Of a stretch of 12,695 nucleotides of DNA, positions 1 through 6,164 are shown in pieces. The position numbers and the translations under genes are program-made. Under the pieces are notes generated by a model. The model saw only the letters and a program-made list of their open reading frames with translations. It was not told where the DNA came from and did not search any database. This stretch comes from Bacteroidales bacterium. GTDB lineage: Bacteria > Bacteroidota > Bacteroidia > Bacteroidales > VadinHA17. Each line of letters opens with the position of its first letter. The stretch's first letter is position 1. The stretch covers positions 1,316,652 to 1,329,346 of the forward strand of contig CP070687.1 in the NCBI GenBank assembly GCA_020353115.1, in the 5' to 3' direction.

Positions 1-36
1 AGTGATACGTACTTTTCTTTAGCATTTGCGAAATAG
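1..36 (+). CDS. 3' end of an unidentified plus-strand gene (partial)
   Basis: Frame 1 is open from the window edge and reads SDTYFSLAFAK before a TAG stop at 34-36. The other two plus frames stop sooner. The stop lies 16 nt before the strong hairpin at 53-90, which is where the terminator of a gene entering from the left would sit. The alternating aromatic/small residues at the C-terminus would suit the last strand of an outer-membrane barrel, but eleven residues cannot identify a family. The call rests mostly on position relative to the terminator. Confidence 0.35.
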   Translation, partial: SDTYFSLAFAK

Positions 37-52
37 AAAGGTAAGCATATAA

Positions 53-90
53 CTGAAAATGCCCCGGGTTCTGAACCGGGGCATTTTCAG
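53..90. terminator. Bidirectional intrinsic terminator hairpin
   Basis: Positions 53-67 (CTGAAAATGCCCCGG) pair perfectly with 76-90 (CCGGGGCATTTTCAG), giving a 15-bp stem with an 8-nt loop. The GC-rich core is flanked by A4 on the left arm and T4 on the right, so it can act in both directions. It lies 24 nt past the stop of the minus-strand gene ending at 114 and just past the apparent plus-strand stop at 36, so it probably serves two convergent genes. Confidence 0.8.
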
Positions 91-113
91 TTCTGTAACA
101 AATGATTATTAAT

Positions 114-1379
114 TTATTTCTTCCTTTCCGATCTGCCTGAAGAAGCAGCAGTTCCCGAACTCTTTTTCCGGGTGGAGGATTTTGTAACCGTTTTCTTTTC
201 ATCGGAGCCGGATCGTTTCGGAGCAGCATTTTGATTATTCCGATCCGATCGTGAACGTGTTATAGTGGATGATCGGCTCCGGTCTCTGGTCGATCTCCTG
301 ATTTCTGCCCTTGACTTGTTCCCGGACTGACCGCTTCCGGTTACGACAGAATTACGGGATGCATTGCTTCCTGTACCTTGGATGGTTGAGGTTCTTGAAG
401 AAGTCCCGGATTCCGAAGACCGTGAAACCGATGTATTTCCAGAATTATCTCTTCTCCGGTTTTGTGAAGATCCGGATATTGTGGAACTGGAATTTCTCCG
501 TGAGGTATTCACTGAAGAGGATCTGTTCACATTACCCGATGCCCTGTTTTGTGTCCTGTCGGTAGTGGAGACCTGAGCCCTTCTCCTTTCCGGAGTCGAT
601 ACGGCCGTTCGTTCCTGCACAGTACTCCGACGGGAACCTGTCTCAATCGTTCTGTCCGAACCAGAAGTAGTTGATCTCCTCTGGCCTGAATATTGAGTAC
701 TTTGCGTCGACCGTCTGTTACCCGAGTAGGAAGAATTACCTGGATTCCCGCTGGAATAATATATATTTGTTCCTGAAGAATATCGTCTTCCGGAAATGGA
801 GTAATAATCCAGATTACCCGAATACTTGGTATAATATGGCCTGCTGTAATAGACCTTTTGGTAAGACCTGTAATAGTATGGATGGTATGAATACCAGTTT
901 CCATAGTAATATGTACTTACTATGGCCGGTCTGTATACCATCCTGAAGCTGGGCCCATAATAGTAAGCGGAATAAAAGACCGGCCGGTGCCACGTATAGA
1001 AAAAGGGTTCATAATAATATGTTCTCCAGACCGGAACTCCGTAAGTGACCCGAAACCGGACAGGATTCCAGAAAGACCCGAGGTATATGTTAAATCCCCA
1101 ATAAACAGGATCGTATGTATACCAGTAACAATCCGTATAATATGAATGATAATATCCGAACCGGACAGATGGTCTGTGAAATCTCCGTATTCTTGATGCA
1201 TAATAGTAATCATACATATAGTCATCATCCAGGTAATAATTATTAACGGTCAGGTCCTGACCGTATATATTACCGGACAGATTATTATTGGGGTAGTCTT
1301 TTTCCGCCGCAGCGGTATTGCCGGAGAGACTTAAGAATAAGCCTGCCAGCAGGATTGTTATTTTAGATATTGGTTTCAT
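114..1379 (-). CDS. Secreted tyrosine-rich / Arg-Ser-rich low-complexity protein, function unknown
   Basis: A 421-residue protein that I cannot assign to a named family. Residues 1-25 form a signal peptide: basic Lys2/Lys6, a hydrophobic core at about 7-19, and AAA before Glu26 as the likely cleavage site. Residues about 29-208 are extremely aromatic, with roughly a quarter Tyr (runs such as YYY at 58-60, 121-123, 139-141, 157-159 and 168-170), several Trp and one Cys (84). From about 197 to the end the sequence becomes Ser/Arg/Thr/Gly/Asn-rich, strongly basic and probably disordered, with RRST repeated at 222, 234, 250 and 361. The ATG is supported by GGAGG 6 nt upstream, and the gene ends before a strong terminator. 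It diverges from proS and appears monocistronic. The composition suggests a surface, matrix or envelope-associated structural protein, but this is inference from composition and signal peptide only. The long in-frame ORF of consistent character argues that it is real. Confidence 0.8.
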   Translation of the reverse strand: MKPISKITILLAGLFLSLSGNTAAAEKDYPNNNLSGNIYGQDLTVNNYYLDDDYMYDYYYASRIRRFHRPSVRFGYYHSYYTDCYWYTYDPVYWGFNIYLGSFWNPVRFRVTYGVPVWRTYYYEPFFYTWHRPVFYSAYYYGPSFRMVYRPAIVSTYYYGNWYSYHPYYYRSYQKVYYSRPYYTKYSGNLDYYSISGRRYSSGTNIYYSSGNPGNSSYSGNRRSTQSTQYSGQRRSTTSGSDRTIETGSRRSTVQERTAVSTPERRRAQVSTTDRTQNRASGNVNRSSSVNTSRRNSSSTISGSSQNRRRDNSGNTSVSRSSESGTSSRTSTIQGTGSNASRNSVVTGSGQSGNKSRAEIRRSTRDRSRSSTITRSRSDRNNQNAAPKRSGSDEKKTVTKSSTRKKSSGTAASSGRSERKK

Positions 1380-1385
1380 GACTTT

Positions 1386-1390
1386 CCTCC
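1386..1390 (-). promoter_or_regulatory. Strong Shine-Dalgarno for the Tyr-rich protein gene
   Basis: On the minus strand GGAGG (within GGGGAGGAAAG) lies 6 nt before the ATG at 1379. It fixes that start. It stands out because proS, the hypothetical gene, the Omp85 gene and tilS have no such sequence, as is common in Bacteroidota. Confidence 0.65.
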
Positions 1391-1417
1391 CCGTATTTTT
1401 ATTTAGATATTATTTAT

Positions 1418-1426
1418 TTACTTTGC
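1418..1426 (+). promoter_or_regulatory. Candidate -7 element of the proS promoter
   Basis: TTACTTTGC differs at one position from the Bacteroidota -7 consensus TAnnTTTGC and lies 49 nt before the proS ATG. A T-rich stretch at 1396-1400 occupies the approximate -33 position but is not a clear TTTG. The implied leader is A-rich and has no Shine-Dalgarno. Placement is plausible; the match is imperfect. Confidence 0.35.
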
Positions 1427-1474
1427 AGGGTTCAATTTACAAAACAAAAAACAAATTCTATACCAAAGTTCAAA

Positions 1475-2950
1475 ATGGCGAAGGTACTGACCACCAGAAA
1501 AGAGAATTACGCGCAGTGGTACAACGATTTGGTGTTGAAGGCTGGTCTAGCGGAAAATTCTGCCGTAAGGGGCTGTATGGTTATCAAACCATATGGGTAT
1601 GCGATATGGGAAAAAATGCAGTATGAACTGGATAAAATGTTCAAAGCGACAGGGCATACCAATGCATATTTCCCGCTTTTTATTCCAAAATCCTATTTTA
1701 GCAGGGAAGCAAGTCATGTCGAAGGATTTGCCAAAGAATGTGCTGTCGTAACTCATTATCGCCTGAAGAACGATCCCGAAGGTCATGGAGTAATTGTTGA
1801 TCCCGATGCCAAACTTGAGGAGGAACTGGTTATCCGGCCCACATCTGAAACCATAATCTGGAATACCTATAAGAACTGGATCCAGTCGTACCGTGACCTG
1901 CCACTCCTGATCAATCAGTGGGCCAATGTTGTTAGGTGGGAAATGCGTACCCGGCTATTCCTGAGAACGGCCGAGTTTCTATGGCAGGAAGGGCACACCG
2001 CTCACAGCACCAGAGAAGAAGCAATAGAGGAGACCCTGAAGATAATCGATCTGTATTCCGATTTTGCCGAGAAATATATGTCCATTCCTGTTATCCGGGG
2101 TATAAAAACGGAAAGTGAACGATTTGCAGGTGCTCTTGAGACCTATGCGATAGAAGCCATGATGCAGGATGGCAAAGCACTTCAGTCGGGCACGTCCCAC
2201 TTTCTGGGACAAAATTTTGCCAAAGCATTCGATGTGCGTTTTACCGATAAGAATGGGAAACTTGATTGGGTGTGGGCAACCTCATGGGGCGTTTCCACTC
2301 GCCTGATGGGTGCACTGATTATGGCTCATTCCGATGATAACGGGCTGATTCTTCCGCCAAAACTGGCACCCATTCAGGTTGTGATCGTTCCAATCTATAA
2401 GGGAGACCAGCAACTGGGTAAGATCTCAGAAACTGCAACCCGTATAGAAAATGAACTGGCTGCGTCCGGCCTTGCGGTAAAATATGATAGCCGGGATACC
2501 CAAACACCGGGCTGGAAATTCGCCGAATACGAACTCAAAGGGATACCCGTACGGATTGCTCTTGGTCCGCGCGATATCGAAAACAACACATTGGAGATTG
2601 CGAGAAGGGATACGCTCCTGAAAGAAACGGTCCCCCAGGACAATATCGTATCCCGTGTAAAAGAACTCCTACAGAATATGGAAGAATCTATCTTCTCGAA
2701 AGCACTCAGATTCAGAGAAGAAAATACTTATAAAACAGACGATTACGAAGAATTCAAAGATATTATGGATAACCGGAGTGGCTTTGTTTTTGCCCATTGG
2801 GACGGATCTGCCAAAACAGAAACCCTGATAAAGGAAGAAACGAAAGCCACAGTCCGTTGCATACCTGTTGAGGCTGAAAAAGAGAAAGGCAAATGCATCC
2901 GTACGGGAAAACCCTCATCAATAAGAGTCCTCTTTGCCAAAGCGTATTAA
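1475..2950 (+). CDS. proS: Prolyl-tRNA synthetase, archaeal/eukaryotic-type (ProS type 3)
   Basis: A class II aminoacyl-tRNA synthetase that charges tRNA-Pro in the cytoplasm. The 491-residue sequence closely resembles Bacteroides ProRS as I recall it. Visible landmarks are the N-terminal NYAQWYNDLV (11-20), RGCMVIKPYGYAIWEKMQ (32-49), RPTSET (121-126), the class II motif 2 region RWEMRTRLFLRTAEF (154-168), SGTSHFLGQNF (238-248) and WGVSTRLMGALI (271-282). The anticodon-binding domain begins near APIQVVIVPIYK (298-309) and contains KFAEYELKGIPVRIALG (348-364). The C-terminal domain ends GKCIRTGKPSSIRVLFAKAY. The protein lacks the large editing insertion of the long bacterial ProRS and carries the C-terminal extension instead. 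The ATG at 1475 begins the conserved MAK start. No Shine-Dalgarno is visible. It diverges from the Tyr-rich gene with 95 bp between them. Confidence 0.97.
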   Translation: MAKVLTTRKENYAQWYNDLVLKAGLAENSAVRGCMVIKPYGYAIWEKMQYELDKMFKATGHTNAYFPLFIPKSYFSREASHVEGFAKECAVVTHYRLKNDPEGHGVIVDPDAKLEEELVIRPTSETIIWNTYKNWIQSYRDLPLLINQWANVVRWEMRTRLFLRTAEFLWQEGHTAHSTREEAIEETLKIIDLYSDFAEKYMSIPVIRGIKTESERFAGALETYAIEAMMQDGKALQSGTSHFLGQNFAKAFDVRFTDKNGKLDWVWATSWGVSTRLMGALIMAHSDDNGLILPPKLAPIQVVIVPIYKGDQQLGKISETATRIENELAASGLAVKYDSRDTQTPGWKFAEYELKGIPVRIALGPRDIENNTLEIARRDTLLKETVPQDNIVSRVKELLQNMEESIFSKALRFREENTYKTDDYEEFKDIMDNRSGFVFAHWDGSAKTETLIKEETKATVRCIPVEAEKEKGKCIRTGKPSSIRVLFAKAY

Positions 2951-2959
2951 ACTTTTTCT

Positions 2960-2968
2960 TAATTTTGC
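2960..2968 (+). promoter_or_regulatory. Candidate promoter -7 element just after proS
   Basis: TAATTTTGC matches TAnnTTTGC exactly and starts 10 nt past the proS stop. A TTTG at 2933-2936, inside proS, is 23 nt upstream, slightly longer than the usual spacing. The hypothetical gene starts some 260 nt downstream, so if active it would produce a long leader or an untranslated RNA. An AT-rich region gives chance matches, so confidence is low. Confidence 0.25.
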
Positions 2969-2976
2969 ATGATAAC

Positions 2977-3057
2977 TCATGTTGTAACAGCGGTGTTCTC
3001 CATAACTTCAAAGGAATCTGCCGCAGCCATGGCCAGACCGCCTGCGTAAGAATCCAT
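2977..3057 (-). CDS. Possible 26-residue small protein antisense to the proS-hypothetical gap
   Basis: The minus strand encodes MDSYAGGLAMAAADSFEV followed by MENTAVTT and a stop. The frame is open back to a stop about ten codons before the ATG. Codons look coding-like: mostly purine-first (GAT, GCA, GGC, GGT, GCC, GCT, GCG, GAA, GTT, GAG). GAAGG lies 5 nt before the ATG (positions 3063-3067). I recognise no family. It could be a genuine small protein, the remnant of a decayed gene C-terminus, or chance. It lies only 26 bp past the proS stop and would be transcribed toward proS. Confidence 0.2.
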   Translation of the reverse strand: MDSYAGGLAMAAADSFEVMENTAVTT

Positions 3058-3164
3058 CAGACCTTCAGAACTCGTTGTGTCAAACTAAACTAAACGTAAG
3101 AAAATCCCGTACTCAATTCCGGGAAACAAATGACAGTACCTGCCTTCATATCCTTTAAGGTGAC

Positions 3165-3194
3165 TATCCGGCAAACCGGATAATCCAATATTGG
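3165..3194. repeat. Tandem palindromes upstream of the conserved hypothetical gene
   Basis: TATCCGG-CAAA-CCGGATA (3165-3182) is a perfect 7-bp inverted repeat with a 4-nt loop. Two bases later comes a second perfect palindrome, CCAATATTGG (3185-3194). They end 35 nt before the ATG at 3230. No T-run follows, so a terminator is unlikely. A protein-binding operator or a leader-RNA structure would fit the position, but there is no direct evidence of function. Confidence 0.35.
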
Positions 3195-3229
3195 TAAAAC
3201 ATTTTGAACGAACCCGATATTTTTTCACA

Positions 3230-3928
3230 ATGGGAAATAACGACGATACAAAAAAGGAGATTGTAAACCATCTTACTCAAAAAGCCAACCTGAAACAAGT
3301 GGTATATGATAATACGCTCGAAACATTCAATATCCTTAAGGAGGTTTTGCAAGAAATTGAATCGGAATGCAATATCAAACTGAAGGGTGTTGATAAGCGT
3401 GTGCTCATGGATTACAAGGACCGTGGCAAATTTGAAGCACAGATAAAAGTTGCAGGGGATATGTTAATCTTCAGTATGCATTCAAATATATTTGAATTTG
3501 ACCGGAACCATGGTGTCTGGAAAACATCATATATCCAGAAGGATAAACTTAATTCGTATTGCGGGATCATTAATATTTATAATTTCCTTGCCGACTCATT
3601 CAAGTATAACCGTGTTGACGACCTGGGATACCTTATCTCCAGAATATTTGTAAACAAGGAAAAACACTATTTCGTTGAAGGAAAAAGGCAGTTGGGTTTT
3701 CTGTACAGCAACTTTGGCAAAGATATTATCAATAAGGGAACATTGCAGAAGATTATTGAGACGGCCATACTTTACGCCATGGAATTCGATTTGCTGGTAC
3801 CTCCGTACGACAATGTAAAAATCGCTTCCGTTGCCCAAATGAACAAAAAGATACAGAGTTCTTTCCTTCAAACCGGTAAAAGACTGGGATTTCTGTTTAA
3901 TTCGGATGATGTTACCGAAAAAGAATAA
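3230..3928 (+). CDS. Conserved hypothetical protein, Bacteroidota-type
   Basis: A 232-residue soluble protein with no signal peptide or membrane segment. I recall near-identical stretches in uncharacterised Bacteroidota proteins, notably AGDMLIFSMHSNIFEFDRNH (75-94), the WKTSYIQKD segment (97-105), GIINIYNFLADSFKYNR (112-128), DLGYLISRIFVNKE (131-144) and FVEGKRQLGFLY (148-159). No catalytic motif or known domain is evident. The N-terminus (1-55) is charged and probably helical. The frame is open back to a TTG at 3191, but ATG 3230 is preferred because the 13 extra residues do not resemble the conserved start. There is no Shine-Dalgarno. It lies 80 bp before the outer-membrane protein gene on the same strand and may be co-transcribed with it. 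Its function is unknown; the strong conservation I recall suggests a core housekeeping role. Confidence 0.88.
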   Translation: MGNNDDTKKEIVNHLTQKANLKQVVYDNTLETFNILKEVLQEIESECNIKLKGVDKRVLMDYKDRGKFEAQIKVAGDMLIFSMHSNIFEFDRNHGVWKTSYIQKDKLNSYCGIINIYNFLADSFKYNRVDDLGYLISRIFVNKEKHYFVEGKRQLGFLYSNFGKDIINKGTLQKIIETAILYAMEFDLLVPPYDNVKIASVAQMNKKIQSSFLQTGKRLGFLFNSDDVTEKE

Positions 3929-3972
3929 TGTATTCGTTGTAAATAATTATGCTTCTGGCAGCAATTCCATGA

Positions 3973-3979
3973 TATTTTG
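3973..3979 (+). promoter_or_regulatory. Possible -7-like element before the Omp85-like gene
   Basis: TATTTTG lies 29 nt before the ATG at 4009. It resembles the Bacteroidota -7 element TAnnTTTG with one base missing between TA and TTTG. No clear -33 TTTG is seen. The gene could equally be read through from the upstream hypothetical gene. Confidence 0.18.
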
Positions 3980-4008
3980 AACCGCGAATCGAAATCTTTA
4001 TTGTTCCA

Positions 4009-5937
4009 ATGTATACAAAAAGGTCTTTTCTGATCTTATGGTTCGGATATATCCTTCTTCTTCCGGCGGCAGGTCAAATCAACGGATATTATCAGACACC
4101 TGACACCGTCCTGATCAGGGGTGGCAATTACATCATGGTTGAAGACAGTGTTATTTTCATTCCCCGCGATACAGTCCTTATAATACCCGGTACAACCAAC
4201 TTCCTGGTAGGTGAAGATATGTATAAAAATTCAGTTAACTTTTACGATTCGCTCCAGAGCAGGGCCTCCCGCAAAAAATGGAGCAGGTTATTGCATGAAA
4301 TGCTCTTTGTGAGTTCTTCAAAGGTAAGTGACGGGGCAATCAACAGGAAGAGTGAGGACCAGTATGTTATCCATCAAGGGAAAAAAATACGTAACATTGA
4401 AATTATCCGTGCCGATATATTCGGTCCTACCCTCCTGGATACAACTGTAACATCCCTGACATGGGTTGGTCATACACTGAATAAACTCCATTTTTATACC
4501 AATGAAAAGATTATTAAGAATAACCTCCTGCTCAATACAGGAGATGAAATAAATCCCCTGTTGCTGGCTGATAATGAGAGGATCCTCCGCAAATTGAAAT
4601 TTATTGATGATGCAAGCATACAGGTTATACCCGTATCCGGAGAACTGGTTGATGTTTATGTAATCACAAAGGATGTGTTTTCATTAGGTTTTAATGCTTC
4701 CTTTAAAGGATTGAAACCTGAGCTTATCGAGATATATGAGCGGAACATCCTGGGCATTGGACACGAATTCCATACAAACCTGCTTTATGATTATGATGCA
4801 AAAACACCTTTCGGATTTGAAGCGCTCTATCGCGTAAGTAATATCAAGGGAAGCTTTATAAGAGGTGAAGTGGGATATATGGACAGTTATTTTAACAAGT
4901 ATTATGGAGTGGTCCTGTCAAGGAAGTTTGTTACACCCTTGACAAAATATGCCGGAGGAATAAAAATCAGTGTCGAATCGAATCTGGTAAGTATTGACAC
5001 TACGGATATTTACTACCGGTTTAAGAGAAATTACCAGAATTACTGGTTCGGCAGAAGTTTCCTTCTGAATCCGGTAACCCGCACCAGGATCATACTGGCA
5101 GGCAGGTTTATTCATAACAATGTTTTCGAACGTCCGGTAATCCCTGAAAACTCGAATCATAATATCCAGGAGTACGAACTCTATCTCGGTAGTGTTGCCT
5201 TTTCCAAAATGAACTTTTACAAAACCAACCTGATATACAATTATGGTCGCACAGAGGATATACCTTATGGCTCATTGGTTGAGCTAACGGGAGGTTTTGA
5301 AAAAAATGAATTTGGCAACCGGTTTTATACCAGCATGTATGTCTCAGGAGGAAATTTCCTTCCACGTTTAGGCTATTTGCAGTCATCCGTTGCCGTTGGA
5401 GGATTTATCAGAAACGGAGCATACAGGCAGGGAGTTATTCAGACCAGGGCAAGTTATTTTTCAAATACATTCTCCCTGAATAATTTTCATTTCAGGCAGT
5501 TTGTAAATCTCGACTACACCCTGGGCATCAGACCATTCCTTGACGAACAAATAACCATAAACAATACCAGCGGAATAAGGGGCCTCTCCAGCGATTATCT
5601 TTCTGGCACACACCGGCTGGCATTAAAACTGGAGACCGTTTCATTTACCCCCCTGTTTCTTTATGGTTTTCGCTTTGCCTGTTTTGGCTTTGCTGACCTG
5701 GGACTTGTGGGACCGTACAATAAGAGTATTTTCACAAATACATTATACTCCGGACTGGGGTTTGGTATTCGTATAAGGAATGAAAACCTTGTTTTTAAAA
5801 CATTCCAGGTGAGATTCGCATTTTATCCTGTTTTGCCAACAGACTACTCAAAAAACCTCATCTATGTATCTGGAGAAAAGCTTCTTAGTCCTAATGATTT
5901 CACATTCATTACACCGGAACCATTGAAGTTTCGATGA
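4009..5937 (+). CDS. BamA/TamA-like (Omp85 superfamily) outer-membrane protein
   Basis: A 642-residue outer-membrane protein. Residues 1-22 form a signal peptide (MYTKR, hydrophobic LILWFGYILLLPAAG, cleavage before Gln23). Residues about 24-120 are a linker with a Bacteroidota-like segment around YDSLQSRASRKKWSRLLHEM. One POTRA-like unit spans about 125-222: KIRNIEIIRADIFG, then a helix with NNLLLNTGDEINPLLLADNE (171-190) and RILRKLKFIDDASI (191-204), then VDVYVITKDV (214-223). The rest (about 224-642) is rich in alternating aromatic/polar strands with glycine turns, as in a 16-strand barrel. GFRFACFGFADLGLVG and GLGFGIRIRNENLVFKTFQV resemble the final strands. The C-terminus is PLKFR rather than a terminal aromatic. 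The protein is shorter than canonical BamA (about 800 residues, five POTRAs), so it is not the essential BamA. The substrate is unknown. Superfamily confidence is good; subfamily is not assigned. Confidence 0.82.
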   Translation: MYTKRSFLILWFGYILLLPAAGQINGYYQTPDTVLIRGGNYIMVEDSVIFIPRDTVLIIPGTTNFLVGEDMYKNSVNFYDSLQSRASRKKWSRLLHEMLFVSSSKVSDGAINRKSEDQYVIHQGKKIRNIEIIRADIFGPTLLDTTVTSLTWVGHTLNKLHFYTNEKIIKNNLLLNTGDEINPLLLADNERILRKLKFIDDASIQVIPVSGELVDVYVITKDVFSLGFNASFKGLKPELIEIYERNILGIGHEFHTNLLYDYDAKTPFGFEALYRVSNIKGSFIRGEVGYMDSYFNKYYGVVLSRKFVTPLTKYAGGIKISVESNLVSIDTTDIYYRFKRNYQNYWFGRSFLLNPVTRTRIILAGRFIHNNVFERPVIPENSNHNIQEYELYLGSVAFSKMNFYKTNLIYNYGRTEDIPYGSLVELTGGFEKNEFGNRFYTSMYVSGGNFLPRLGYLQSSVAVGGFIRNGAYRQGVIQTRASYFSNTFSLNNFHFRQFVNLDYTLGIRPFLDEQITINNTSGIRGLSSDYLSGTHRLALKLETVSFTPLFLYGFRFACFGFADLGLVGPYNKSIFTNTLYSGLGFGIRIRNENLVFKTFQVRFAFYPVLPTDYSKNLIYVSGEKLLSPNDFTFITPEPLKFR

Positions 5938-6164
5938 TCGCCCGGTATTCTTTTTGACGAAAGCCCTGAAGCTACGGGATATGCAGGGAAAAACCTAATA
6001 CACGTATCGGTTATACTTCTATGTCAACCAGGACAGGTACCCTGTATGAATTTGACTTCTGTGAACAGTGATACGGTCCGGATAGCAATAGTATTGTTTT
6101 AGAATAACGGAAAAAATCCGTATCTTTTCGTTGAGGCGCCGCCTGCATTCCTGATTATAACGAT
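5938..6164. other. 227-bp intergenic region with small inverted repeats, no convincing gene
   Basis: No ORF of useful length is present; the longest notable one is a 16-codon ATG frame at 6020-6070. Two small inverted repeats are seen: ACAGG-TAC-CCTGT (6033-6045) and ACGGA-A5-TCCGT (6107-6121), the latter followed by ATCTTTTC. The second could be a weak terminator after the outer-membrane gene or part of the tilS leader. No good TAnnTTTG element is seen. Confidence 0.4.

Noticed and set aside
250..700. RRST repeats as a DNA tandem-repeat array or CRISPR-like element
   Set aside because: The repeats are short protein motifs with irregular spacing (222, 234, 250, 361) and no matching DNA repeat unit or spacers.
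311..1228. Several overlapping ORFs of 60-125 codons on both strands
   Set aside because: They lie within the Tyr-rich gene in other frames, have no family resemblance, and arise from its biased codon composition.
2977..3090. SRP RNA, tmRNA or tRNA in the gap after proS
   Set aside because: I found no SRP domain IV motif, no tmRNA tag or acceptor arm, and no TTCGA T-loop in the gap. An unknown RNA remains possible.
3105..3124. TCCCG/CGGGA hairpin as a terminator for proS
   Set aside because: Only 5 bp with a 10-nt loop, about 155 nt past the stop, and no T-run follows.
3191..3229. TTG start extending the conserved hypothetical protein by 13 residues
   Set aside because: The added sequence does not resemble the conserved N-terminus, overlaps the CCAATATTGG palindrome, and an ATG is available at 3230.
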